Shown piece after piece: positions 26,244-34,945 of a stretch of 64,000 nt of DNA. Source of the stretch: Bacillota bacterium (lineage in GTDB: Bacteria; Bacillota; UBA4882; UBA10575); contig DUOH01000038.1 of assembly GCA_012838955.1 (NCBI GenBank), forward strand, positions 1 to 64,000. The letters run 5' to 3'. Position 1 is the stretch's first letter. Every line of letters starts with the position of its first letter. The notes under the pieces were generated by a model that made no database searches, had not been told where the DNA came from, and saw only the letters and a list, made by a program, of their open reading frames with translations. A program made the translations under genes and the position numbers.

Positions 26244-27098
26244 TTACCTCCTTCCCGGCCGCACAGTGATATTATCAATCAGCCTGGTCTTGCCTACGCG
26301 GGCGGCGAGCGCGATCAAAACTTCTCCGGTAATGGTGGACACCGGTCTTAAGGTAGCGCTCTCCCTGAACTCCAAATACTCCAAAGAAACCAGTGGTTCT
26401 CCGGTGATCATCCTCTTCATGCTCGCGCTTAGACGCTGTACACTGTCTTCTCCCGCCGCCACTTGCTCTTTGGCATAGAATAAGCTCTTTGACAGCACCA
26501 AAGCGGCTTTTCTCTCTTCCGGACTGAGATAGGTATTACGGGAACTCTTGGCTAAGCCGTCCGCTTCCCGTACTGTTGGCACCGGCTTGATCTCCACAGG
26601 AAAGTTCAAGTCCCTGACCATCCTCTGAATCACCCTTAATTGCTGAGCGTCTTTTTCTCCAAAATACGCCCGGTCCGGTTGGACGATGTTAAAAAGTTTG
26701 GTAATGACCGTGGTCACTCCACGAAAGTGTCCTGGCCGTGAAGCCCCGCACAAGCCCTGGGAGATCTCGGTTACTTCTACATAACTCTGAAACCCTTGGC
26801 CGTACATCTCTTCTGCTGTTGGGTTAAAAACCAGATCAACTCCGGCTTTTTCCGCTAATTCCCGGTCCCGCTCTTCATCTCTAGGATAACGCTGGAAGTC
26901 TTCATTGGGCCCAAATTGGATCGGGTTGACAAAAAGCGAAACCACCACATAATCATTTTCTTGACGCGCTTTTTCCATCAAAGCCAAATGTCCTTCATGA
27001 AAATAGCCCATGGTAGGGACAAGACCAATGGTTGCTCCGTCCTTCGTCCATTCGCTTATTACCTCCCTAATCTCCGGGATTCTTTTTATCCAATACAT
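26244..27098 (-). CDS. panC: Pantothenate synthetase
   Basis: 284 residues. Ligates pantoate and beta-alanine with ATP. HIGH-type motif LVPTMGYFHEGHLALM, NPIQFGPNEDFQRYPRD, YFGEKDAQQL and KSSRNTYLS are all present, so all catalytic regions are intact. It follows panB by 104 bp and precedes panD by 6 bp. Confidence 0.97.
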   Translation of the reverse strand: MYWIKRIPEIREVISEWTKDGATIGLVPTMGYFHEGHLALMEKARQENDYVVVSLFVNPIQFGPNEDFQRYPRDEERDRELAEKAGVDLVFNPTAEEMYGQGFQSYVEVTEISQGLCGASRPGHFRGVTTVITKLFNIVQPDRAYFGEKDAQQLRVIQRMVRDLNFPVEIKPVPTVREADGLAKSSRNTYLSPEERKAALVLSKSLFYAKEQVAAGEDSVQRLSASMKRMITGEPLVSLEYLEFRESATLRPVSTITGEVLIALAARVGKTRLIDNITVRPGRR

Positions 27099-27202
27099 TT
27101 ATCTTCCATCCTTTCCGCAGACCCATTCTACCTATAGTTCTTCGCCTAATCCTGTCCAGTAGCGAAGTGAATGATCATAAGCGCATGGGTTAATACAGGA
27201 CA

Positions 27203-28045
27203 CTACTTCTCCAGGAGCCGTTTGAAGGCAACCAATTCAGTTTCATCCATCCGTCTGGTGTTTTCTTCAGTCGGAAAGATCCCTTCCTTTACTTCCCGTA
27301 CATACGTCCGGAGTCCGTCCAGGATCGCCTCGCCAACCTTGGCATACTCTTTAGCGTGCCGCGGCTTAAAGTTACCCGCCAGACCAAAAAGGTCATGGAA
27401 GACTTGTACTTGGCCGTCACAGGCCGGACCGGAACCGATCCCAATTGTGGGAATGGTCAAAATCTCAGTCACTTTCTCCGCCACTTCCCAGGGAACAAGT
27501 TCCAAGACAACGGCAAAAGCTCCAGCCGCTTCCAAAGCGCGCGCCCCTTCCACCAGTTCCACAGCTCCCTGACTGGATTTTCCCTGAAAATAGAAACCAC
27601 CGAATTTATGAACGGACTGTGGAGTGAAGCCCAAGTGTCCCATAACCGGAATACCGGCGGCTACTATCTGCTCAACAGTATTTGCTACTTCTTTTCCGCC
27701 TTCCAACTTTACGGCCTGTGCTCCGCCTTCTTGGAGCAATCTTCCGGCATTTCTTAGCCCGTCCTCGAGAGTGTGATAGGATAAGAACGGAAGGTCTGCC
27801 ACAATGAGCGGGGTTTTTCCTCCACTGGCTACGGCTTTGGTATGGTGAATCATATCTTCCATCGTTACCTGTACGGTGGTATCATAACCCAGGACCGTCA
27901 TGCCCACGGAGTCCCCGACCAAAATCAGATCAATGCCGGCTTGATCGGCAAGGACAGCCATAGGATAGTCATAGGCCGTAACCATGGTAATCTTTTCTTT
28001 TGCCTTTTTCTTCTTTAAAATCGTGGAAACTGTGACCTTTTTCAT
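27203..28045 (-). CDS. panB: 3-methyl-2-oxobutanoate hydroxymethyltransferase
   Basis: 280 residues. Transfers a hydroxymethyl group from methylene-THF to ketoisovalerate, giving ketopantoate. Motifs MVTAYDYPMAVLADQAGID, LVGDSVGM, KLEGG, GHLGFTPQSVHKFGGF and IGIGSGPACDGQVQVFHD define the family. The start overlaps the upstream DUF2520 gene by 4 bp (ATGA). Confidence 0.97.
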   Translation of the reverse strand: MKKVTVSTILKKKKAKEKITMVTAYDYPMAVLADQAGIDLILVGDSVGMTVLGYDTTVQVTMEDMIHHTKAVASGGKTPLIVADLPFLSYHTLEDGLRNAGRLLQEGGAQAVKLEGGKEVANTVEQIVAAGIPVMGHLGFTPQSVHKFGGFYFQGKSSQGAVELVEGARALEAAGAFAVVLELVPWEVAEKVTEILTIPTIGIGSGPACDGQVQVFHDLFGLAGNFKPRHAKEYAKVGEAILDGLRTYVREVKEGIFPTEENTRRMDETELVAFKRLLEK

Positions 28046-28944
28046 CTCTTTCCATCATCCTCCTCAGTAGATAGCGCTGCTCTGAACTTATTTACCTGTT
28101 CTTCTCCTATATATCCATACTCGCCCGCCAACTCCAACGTATGTTGGAGCATAACCCGGTAGAACTCGACATACTCCGGCGCCCAGTCCTGAAGTCTATC
28201 CAAATGAAGGCTGACTGTGCCTAAATCACCTCTGGTGACCGGACCGGTGAGGGCATACGGCACTCCTTTATTCTTAATATTCTTTACTGCTTGCTCGATC
28301 AAAGGACCTGCTACTGAATAGAAAGACTCCTCCGGCACCCCGCATAAACCCAGCAGCCGGGAACTGATATATTCCAGAGTAACCAGGAAATTGGCAGCAA
28401 TACAAGCCGCCGCATGATATAATGGTTTCCTCCCCGGGGGAAGAATAAATGCTTTACCGCATAACGCCTGTACCAACTCCTCCCCTCGCTGCCGGGCTGC
28501 TTCGTCCCCGTCAAGCGCGAACCAACTACCGGGTAAAGCCTTCCAACCGTGATCCCGGTCGGCAAAGGTCTGGAGCGGGTGAATGGAGCCGATAATTCCC
28601 CCTTTTTCCCTAATGGGGCGCAGCACCTCCGCTTCCAATACACCGCTGGTGTGAAAGAAGAACTTCTCTTTCAGCGGCTCTGTTGTTCTGCTGATCTCCT
28701 TGGCAAAACCGCCAACCAGATCATCCGGAACAGTAAGAAAGATCAGATCCGCTTCGGCGACCGCTTGAGTGACATCCACCGCAATTCCGGCCTTTACTTT
28801 ATCGGCCAAGCCCTGTAGATACTCCGACCGTCGACCACAGACCGTGCTAATCTCCCACCCGGCATTGAAGAGTCCCAGGGCAAAAGCAGAGCCGACCCTG
28901 CCGGGTCCGATGATCCCTACCCTTCTTTTCTCTTCTCCTAACAT
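28042..28944 (-). CDS. panG: Rossmann/DUF2520 protein, probable ketopantoate reductase (PanG-like)
   Basis: 300 residues. An N-terminal NAD(P)-binding fold (GIIGPGRVGSAFALGLFNAG, DLIFLTVPDD) and a C-terminal DUF2520 domain (HPLQTFAD, HAAACIAANFLVTL, ALTGPVTRGD). No panE is seen, and the position just before panB in an otherwise complete pathway fits the missing ketopantoate reductase. As I recall, PanG of Francisella is a ketopantoate reductase of this type; that recollection and the gene symbol should be treated as provisional. AAGGGA lies 4 bases before the ATG. Confidence 0.85.
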   Translation of the reverse strand: MLGEEKRRVGIIGPGRVGSAFALGLFNAGWEISTVCGRRSEYLQGLADKVKAGIAVDVTQAVAEADLIFLTVPDDLVGGFAKEISRTTEPLKEKFFFHTSGVLEAEVLRPIREKGGIIGSIHPLQTFADRDHGWKALPGSWFALDGDEAARQRGEELVQALCGKAFILPPGRKPLYHAAACIAANFLVTLEYISSRLLGLCGVPEESFYSVAGPLIEQAVKNIKNKGVPYALTGPVTRGDLGTVSLHLDRLQDWAPEYVEFYRVMLQHTLELAGEYGYIGEEQVNKFRAALSTEEDDGKR

Positions 28945-28987
28945 GCTATCCCTTCTTAATGATATTAGTTAGGGTATTTCCCTTCAT

Positions 28988-29022
28988 AAAAAATACCTCC
29001 CGCCGGAGAGAGGCGGAAGGTA
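28988..29022 (-). terminator. Terminator in the pan operon leader
   Basis: Minus strand: TACCTTCCGCC, loop TCTCTCC, GGCGGGAGGTA, then TTTTTT. It sits 44 bp before the first codon of the pan operon and about 285 bp after folB, so it either ends folB transcripts or serves as an attenuator. Confidence 0.8.
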
Positions 29023-29306
29023 ATAAAGACATTCAAAGTATTCTTCGACCCCCGTCTCGGTCCTGATGGATCCCAGCGGTAAATTTAATAGTCAATAACT
29101 CCCAAACAACCAACCAGCAGCGGCAATCTCCCCAGCTCTTGAGTATGGCCTTTCCGGTCCCATCTCGTTCTTACTGGAACTGTCATGGTCTGTACGAAGA
29201 TCGCGCCGCTCGTCACCGGTCACTCATCTTTCGTTTTTTCCATGAACACCGCTACTTTGATAAGTTAGACTTGGCAGAAATATAATTGTAGGCATACAAA
29301 CCTGTT
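29023..29306 (-). promoter_or_regulatory. Structured leader of the pan operon, possibly pan RNA motif
   Basis: No gene seen in about 280 bp. The minus strand can form several stems, one being GAG-A-TGG with CCA-TA-CTC (near 29145-29171), which has bulged adenosines. A published RNA called the pan motif occurs upstream of panB operons and is described as stems with conserved bulged A residues. I cannot verify a match by eye. The T-box sequence AGGGTGGNACCGCG is absent. Confidence 0.4.
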
Positions 29307-29681
29307 TTACTCAAGTATCTTATTGGCTGGACGGCGAACCTCCACCTCCAGGCAGTCCATGATCCCTCCACTTGGAGGGTTTGGCTTTCTGACCCGAACC
29401 ACAATTTCATCTAAGGTATAAGCGGAAAGAATCTCTTCCGCAATGGTATCGGCCAACGCTTCCATGAGATTAAACCCGCGCTCTTCTACTACATCCTTGA
29501 CAATAGTATAGATCTCCACATAATTAACGGTGAGTTCAAGATCGTCGGTAGAACCGGCCGGTTTTAGATTGAGGTACAGTTCCACATCAACCTCAATTCT
29601 CTGGCCCAATTCTTTTTCTGCTTCAAACGCGCCATGGTAGCCATAGAATACCATATTTTTTAAGAGGAGTCGATCAGCCAA
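29307..29681 (-). CDS. folB: Dihydroneopterin aldolase
   Basis: 124 residues from TTG 29681, chosen because GGAAGG lies 7 bases upstream; the ATG at 29708 has none. FYGYHGAFEAEKELGQRIEVDVEL, the central FNLMEALADTIAEEIL and VRVRKPNPPSGGIMDCLEVEV are classical. The enzyme splits dihydroneopterin in folate synthesis. No other fol gene lies nearby, so it stands alone between the pan leader and the nad promoter. Confidence 0.94.
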   Translation of the reverse strand: MADRLLLKNMVFYGYHGAFEAEKELGQRIEVDVELYLNLKPAGSTDDLELTVNYVEIYTIVKDVVEERGFNLMEALADTIAEEILSAYTLDEIVVRVRKPNPPSGGIMDCLEVEVRRPANKILE

Positions 29682-29806
29682 TTTAATCCCTTCCTTTATA
29701 AAGAACATTTTACCCTATTCCGAAGAATATGTGAATAGCTTTTACCCTGATTCCCCCAACACGCTGAAAAAACTTGTTGCTTTTCCTTGCTATGGCTGGA
29801 GATTTA

Positions 29807-29836
29807 TTGACAAGCACAACTGAAAAAAGGTAGAAT
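29807..29836 (+). promoter_or_regulatory. SigA-type promoter of nadABC
   Basis: TTGACA, an 18-base spacer, TAGAAT, with an AAGGTGG ribosome binding site and ATG following at 29868. No clear NiaR operator was recognised. Confidence 0.8.
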
Positions 29837-29867
29837 AAAAGATGAATATTTTTAAGGTGGCTATATT

Positions 29868-30785
29868 ATGTCATGCACAAATCGGATTAAAGAAGAGATT
29901 TTAGAATTAAAGGCTGAGCGACGCGCCATAATCCTGGCCCACTCTTACCAGAATGAAGAGGTGCAAGATATCGCCGATTTTGTTGGTGATTCTTTCGCTT
30001 TAAGCCGGATTTCCGCTGAAAACGACAGTTCAGTGATTGTCTTTTGTGGAGTTCATTTTATGGCGGAGAGCGCCTATATCCTATCACCACAGAAGACCGT
30101 TTTATTACCGGTTCCGGAGGCAGGCTGTCCCATGGCGGATATGGCAGAGGTCGAGGACGTTCTGGAATGGAAGGAAAAGTATCCACAGGCGGCCGTGGTT
30201 TCCTATGTAAATTCTTCGGCTGCAGTCAAAGCAGTGAGTGATATCTGTTGTACCTCGGCAAATGCTATCAATGTTATTAAATCCCTTGACCAGAAAGAAA
30301 TAATCTTTTTACCCGATCAGAATCTCGGGAGTTACATCGCAAGCCGGGTACCGGAGAAAACCATTCATCTCTGGCCCGGGTACTGCCGCACTCATCACCG
30401 GGTCACTCCCGAAGAAGTGCTACGAGTAAAGGAGCTTCATCCGGAAGCGGAGATCCTAATCCATCCCGAATGCCGCCCTGAGGTTGTTGCCTTAGCCGAT
30501 TTTGTAGGGAGCACCACTCAGATTATTAAACAGGTTTCCCGCTCTACTGCAGACTCCTTTGTCATCGGTACGGAGATGGGAATCATCCACGGGCTCACCA
30601 AGAAGTATCCGCAGAAGAAATTTTATCTGCTCTCACCCGGCTTGATCTGCCCGAACATGAAAAAGATTACTCTACAAGATGTTTTACACTCCTTAAAAAA
30701 TCTACAGCCTGTCATTACCGTACCTGAACCAGTCCGTTCCCAGGCCTATAAAGCCCTCGATCGAATGTTGCAAATTGGTTCCTAA
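29868..30785 (+). CDS. nadA: Quinolinate synthase
   Basis: 305 residues. Condenses iminoaspartate with dihydroxyacetone phosphate to quinolinate. The three [4Fe-4S] cysteines are seen in EAGCPMADM (Cys87), PGYCRTHH and LICPNMKK. Substrate motifs LAHSYQNEEVQDIADFVGDS and VNSSAAVKAVSDICCTS are intact. AAGGTGG lies 7 bases before the ATG. First of three genes covering the whole de novo route from aspartate to nicotinate mononucleotide. Confidence 0.97.
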   Translation: MSCTNRIKEEILELKAERRAIILAHSYQNEEVQDIADFVGDSFALSRISAENDSSVIVFCGVHFMAESAYILSPQKTVLLPVPEAGCPMADMAEVEDVLEWKEKYPQAAVVSYVNSSAAVKAVSDICCTSANAINVIKSLDQKEIIFLPDQNLGSYIASRVPEKTIHLWPGYCRTHHRVTPEEVLRVKELHPEAEILIHPECRPEVVALADFVGSTTQIIKQVSRSTADSFVIGTEMGIIHGLTKKYPQKKFYLLSPGLICPNMKKITLQDVLHSLKNLQPVITVPEPVRSQAYKALDRMLQIGS

Positions 30786-30802
30786 AGGGGGTTGCCATCT
30801 TA

Positions 30803-32443
30803 ATGGCGCTATTTATCTCTAACAAAGACCTGCCATACACCCCTTTTCTCGTCATTGGGAGCGGAATTGCCGGTCTTTACACTGCTTTGAAACTTTCGGA
30901 GATCGGAGAAGTCACTCTGGTCACCAAAGAAACTTTGGTCGAGAGTAACACTGCTTATGCGCAAGGCGGGATCGCGGCCGCCATCAGTCCTACCGATTCC
31001 CCGGAATTTCATTACCAAGATACCATCAGAGTCGGGGGCGGACTTTGCCAACCTGAGGCCGTGCGGCTCTTGGCGCAAGAGGGCCCACGGCGTGTACGGG
31101 AGCTAATGGCGTTAGGTGTGCCCTTTGACCAGACCGCCGGAGAACCGGCTCTTACCCAAGAAGCGGCTCATAGCAGGAGAAGAATTCTACACGCCGACGG
31201 CGATGCCACCGGCCGTGAGATCTCCCGCGTCTTAACAAGGTATGTCATTAGAAATTCTCGCATCAGAGTAATTGAAAACCGTTTTGTTGTTTCCCTCTTA
31301 ACTGCCGATGGAGTGTGCCATGGGGCTCTAACCATGAAAAAAAAGATCGAACGCCTGGAAGACTGTGAACCTATCCTCGCCGGAGCAACCATCCTTTGTA
31401 CCGGTGGATGCGGACGTGTCTATTCCGCTACCACCAATCCGCAGGTAGCAACAGGAGACGGTTTGGCCATGGCTTATCGCGCTGGCGCCCCATTGACGGA
31501 TCTGGAGTTTATGCAGTTTCACCCCACCGCGCTCTTTTTGCCGCCCGCCCCGCGCTTTCTCATCTCCGAAACAGTACGGGGAGAGGGTGCGCTTTTACGC
31601 AATAAAAAAGGGAAACGGTTTATGCCCGGGTATCATGAGCAAGCGGAATTGGCGCCTAGAGATGTGGTAGCCCGCGCTATTTATCTGGAGATGCAAAAGA
31701 CAGATACGGACCATGTCTATCTCGATCTCTCGGTATTAACTCCGGAACTAATCAAAATGAGGTTCCCTAATATCTACGAAACCTGTTGCAAATATGGTTT
31801 GGACATCACTAAAGAACCGATTCCCGTGGCTCCCGCCGCCCATTATATGATGGGGGGAATCGTTACGGATCTCTGGGGCCGTACAGGCCTTCCCCACCTG
31901 TTTTCCTGTGGAGAAGCGGCAAATACCGGAGTGCACGGGGCTAACCGTTTAGCCAGTAACTCTCTGCTCGAAGGTTTGGTCTTCGGTCACCGTATTTACG
32001 AATATCTTAAGGGAAAAGCGCCCTCTGTCCCTCCGATAAATATCGGTTTTAAGGCGGAAATCGAAACCTCCACCGATCCCCAACTTACTAAAGTCCTGAT
32101 CACAAAGGTACAGGACTTGATGACCAAGAATATGGGGATCATACGCGATCAAGAGAAACTGCAACGCGCTCAAGTCCTTCTGGTGGAAGACAGCGGTACT
32201 GTGCAGCCTGGCTTTTCTCATCAAACCTTCAGTGAAGAATACCTGGAATTACAGAATATGCGGTTAGTTGCCGGGCTGATGATTCAAGCGGCTTCATTCC
32301 GCACAGAAAGCCGCGGTAGCCATTTCCGTACCGATTTTCCGCAAACCAATCCGGACTGGACAAAAAAGATCTTTTTATTCAAACCAGGTAAAGTAAGAAT
32401 CGTTCCCGGCAACGTCCTTCCCAACTGGTCTTGGCCCAGCTAA
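30803..32443 (+). CDS. nadB: L-aspartate oxidase
   Basis: 546 residues. Flavoprotein of the succinate dehydrogenase family. FAD-binding GSGIAGLYTALKLSE, the SNTAYAQGGIAAA motif, HSRRRILHADGDATG, FMQFHPTAL, and GEAANTGVHGANRLASNSLLEGLVFG are present. It makes iminoaspartate for NadA. An anaerobe would reoxidise it with fumarate. The Arg-rich C-terminal helical domain is somewhat short and ends in an unusual tail (LPNWSWPS). 17 bp after nadA. Confidence 0.96.
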   Translation: MALFISNKDLPYTPFLVIGSGIAGLYTALKLSEIGEVTLVTKETLVESNTAYAQGGIAAAISPTDSPEFHYQDTIRVGGGLCQPEAVRLLAQEGPRRVRELMALGVPFDQTAGEPALTQEAAHSRRRILHADGDATGREISRVLTRYVIRNSRIRVIENRFVVSLLTADGVCHGALTMKKKIERLEDCEPILAGATILCTGGCGRVYSATTNPQVATGDGLAMAYRAGAPLTDLEFMQFHPTALFLPPAPRFLISETVRGEGALLRNKKGKRFMPGYHEQAELAPRDVVARAIYLEMQKTDTDHVYLDLSVLTPELIKMRFPNIYETCCKYGLDITKEPIPVAPAAHYMMGGIVTDLWGRTGLPHLFSCGEAANTGVHGANRLASNSLLEGLVFGHRIYEYLKGKAPSVPPINIGFKAEIETSTDPQLTKVLITKVQDLMTKNMGIIRDQEKLQRAQVLLVEDSGTVQPGFSHQTFSEEYLELQNMRLVAGLMIQAASFRTESRGSHFRTDFPQTNPDWTKKIFLFKPGKVRIVPGNVLPNWSWPS

Positions 32444-32508
32444 TGCTGGTTTTCTAAAGGTAGGTTTTCCTCTTGTCGTACCAGTAATCAACTAAAAGAG
32501 AAGGATGG

Positions 32509-33369
32509 GTGATCAAGTTGTTGTTACTTACGAAACAATCTTTTACTGAAATAGTACGGCTAGCGATTGAAGAAGACTTGGGAGCAGGGGACATCACTAC
32601 TAACTCCACTATTCCACCGTCTCTAACCGGAACCGGTAGATTTATCTCAAAAGATTCGGGGATTATCTGTGGCTGGCCCGTAGTACGGGAGGTCTTTGCG
32701 CAACTAAATCCCGATATTAAACTGGAGATCTTCTTGGATGACGGAACCGAAACCAGTCCTGGTGAGACTCTAGGGGTGATCTCCGGCCCGGTACGGGAGA
32801 TTCTCTCCGGTGAGCGTGTGGCCTTGAACTTTCTTCAACATCTGTCCGGAGTGGCCACCCGTACGCATACACTGGTCGGACTGATTTCAGAATACCCTGG
32901 AGTACGGCTGGTTGATACCAGAAAGACTATACCCGGCTTTAGAGCACTCGACAAATACGCCGTCCGGGTGGGGGGCGGGCATAATCACCGTCATAACTTG
33001 ATGGATGCTGTTTTGATCAAAGACAATCATATTGCCGCTGCCGGCAGCATTAAAAAGGCGGTGGAGTCTGCCCGGGCGCGTATTCCGCACACTATGAAGA
33101 TAGAAGTGGAAGTAGGATCAGAAACACAGGTCTTGGAAGCATTGGAAGCCGGGGTAGACGTTATTATGCTGGACAATATGACTCCCCAGCAAATCAAGGC
33201 CATGGTCAAGCTGATCAATAAGCGTGCTTTAATCGAGGTCTCGGGAAAGATCACGGAAGAAAATATAAAGAAGATTGCCGCTTGTGGAGTAGATATCATC
33301 TCCTCGGGCGTCCTCACCCATTCAGTGAAAGCCTTAGATATCAGCTTAAATATTGATCTTCATAAATAA
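32509..33369 (+). CDS. nadC: Nicotinate-nucleotide pyrophosphorylase (quinolinate phosphoribosyltransferase)
   Basis: 286 residues. Motifs AIEEDLGAGDITTNSTIP, GERVALNFLQHLSGVAT, DTRKTIPGFRALDKYAVRVG, GGGHNHRHNLMDAVLIKDNH and VIMLDNM identify it. It makes nicotinate mononucleotide from quinolinate. The annotated start is GTG; a TTG at 32518 is also possible given GGATGG upstream. Last gene of nadABC, 65 bp after nadB. Confidence 0.96.
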   Translation: MIKLLLLTKQSFTEIVRLAIEEDLGAGDITTNSTIPPSLTGTGRFISKDSGIICGWPVVREVFAQLNPDIKLEIFLDDGTETSPGETLGVISGPVREILSGERVALNFLQHLSGVATRTHTLVGLISEYPGVRLVDTRKTIPGFRALDKYAVRVGGGHNHRHNLMDAVLIKDNHIAAAGSIKKAVESARARIPHTMKIEVEVGSETQVLEALEAGVDVIMLDNMTPQQIKAMVKLINKRALIEVSGKITEENIKKIAACGVDIISSGVLTHSVKALDISLNIDLHK

Positions 33370-33498
33370 TTGTGTTTTGCACGCGTAGCGTACGTACCGG
33401 ATGGGGATGGGGATGCGTACGTATTAAAGTAGGCGCAATCCGGTATCTAGTGTACCGGCTGCCTTTGCACACATCTCCGTCCCTGAACCCCTCAGGTG

Positions 33499-33541
33499 AA
33501 AAAAACGGCTCTCCCTTGCTGAAGAGGAGAGCCGTTTTTTT
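33499..33541. terminator. Bidirectional terminator between nadC and the beta-barrel gene
   Basis: AAAAACGGCTCTCC and GGAGAGCCGTTTTTTT form a strong stem with a 10-base loop, giving U-runs on both strands for the convergent genes. Confidence 0.88.
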
Positions 33542-33613
33542 CAGGTTTAATTTTAAATATAGGTTTCATATACAGGCTTCTTTCGCCGTCAGTATCTATC
33601 TTCACCGGACAGG

Positions 33614-34792
33614 CTAAAATCTAAACCCGCCGGTCAGAAAGGCGCCCACGCTGTCTTCACCCTGTACAGCAGCTAAGTCCAGGAGGAGTGGGCCGAGTTT
33701 TCCACCTACTCCGGCGGTGAAGCGCACATCATCATCGGCAGTGTATCCCCCCACACGCAAGAAGATAACACCCAAAATAGGCTGTTCCACCCCGAGATGG
33801 AAGGAGTTCTCTTCTTTGCTGGAGAAGGCGATCTCGTAATCCGCCGCGATTAACGTTCCCGTGACCGGAAGCTTCAATGCCCCGCCCACCGCTAGAATGG
33901 TCGGAGGTTTATAGGTCTCGGTATAATCTTCGGTGGTTAATAAGACATTAGTATACCCTTTTTCAATTTCTTGTTCTAGCCTTTTTTGGGCTTCTTCCAC
34001 ATCACCTTCAGCATCTGTAATATAATCCTTTAACTTGTTTTGAAGATCTTCAGTATTGGTGTTGCTTCTTTTTCCCTCAAGCTTGATTCCGCCTAAAGGA
34101 ATATTACGTAGAACCGCGCCTACCCGCACCCGATCACTTACTTTGAATAATCCGCCGACATCGAGCAGGTATCCCATACCCGTTCCGTATTTCACTTCGC
34201 CATTTGGTGCTTTTAACGGTACTTTTAGTCCCTCTATGTCCAGCATAACGTCTTCTATCTTATAATCGGCAACCCCTCTACCTAACGCAACCCCTTTAAG
34301 ATTGACTCCTACCCCGAGTAGATCCGTAAATTCCCGGGCAATCGAGAGGGATACCACCAACGGCACATTACCTTCCAGGTCGCCATTTTTTCTATTTAAG
34401 CCTCCGGAGTGAATATTCGGGTCAAAAAATAGATTAACAGCGAAATGGGAGAAGTTTATTCCGGCTCCGAGATTTACCATCATTTCTAGCTTTTTAATTT
34501 CTAAGTTCTCCAAATCAGTAAAGGAACCGACCTTTTCAAGCTTTTCGAGCTTGTCCCGGAGTTTCGAAAACTCGTCCCACTCTCCAAGTGCGCCGAGAGT
34601 AGGGGTTAGTCCGAATCTTATTTGAGTTAACCCTGCCGGATTCCAATAAGCTGCTGTGCCATCGTCGGCCACCGCAGTGAAGGCGCCGCCCATCCCCATG
34701 GCCCGCCCGCCCATTCCGGTTGAGGCCAGAGCAGTCTGGGCCGAGACTGTCAGCAACAGCACAGTGACACCGACTATCCAAAGTTTCTTCAT
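33614..34792 (-). CDS. Outer-membrane beta-barrel protein, TraF/PorV-like
   Basis: 392 residues from ATG 34792 (GGAGG 8 bases upstream). A signal peptide ending QTALAS precedes the motif GMGGRAMGMGGAFTAVADDGTAAYWNPAGL, typical of FadL-related TraF/PorV/UPF0164 outer-membrane proteins. The rest alternates like beta strands and ends in an aromatic residue (FLTGGFRF), as outer-membrane barrels do. A helical, charged insert lies at about 225-260. The presence of this protein implies a diderm cell. Function is unknown; members serve in secretion or small-molecule passage. Confidence 0.85.
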   Translation of the reverse strand: MKKLWIVGVTVLLLTVSAQTALASTGMGGRAMGMGGAFTAVADDGTAAYWNPAGLTQIRFGLTPTLGALGEWDEFSKLRDKLEKLEKVGSFTDLENLEIKKLEMMVNLGAGINFSHFAVNLFFDPNIHSGGLNRKNGDLEGNVPLVVSLSIAREFTDLLGVGVNLKGVALGRGVADYKIEDVMLDIEGLKVPLKAPNGEVKYGTGMGYLLDVGGLFKVSDRVRVGAVLRNIPLGGIKLEGKRSNTNTEDLQNKLKDYITDAEGDVEEAQKRLEQEIEKGYTNVLLTTEDYTETYKPPTILAVGGALKLPVTGTLIAADYEIAFSSKEENSFHLGVEQPILGVIFLRVGGYTADDDVRFTAGVGGKLGPLLLDLAAVQGEDSVGAFLTGGFRF

Positions 34793-34945
34793 CAAAGAGG
34801 CCTCCTTCGCCCACCCAGTCCCGATCGTATGCAGATCAAAGTAATTATTTATACATCTTATATCGGCAACAATTACATGAAATTTAATACTTTAACCAAA
34901 AAACAATAAAAACAATCTCTCTGATCAAGCCTGAAACTATTTACC

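Noticed and set aside
28988-29260. T-box leader for the pan operon
   Set aside because: The invariant AGGGTGGNACCGCG antiterminator sequence is absent on either strand.
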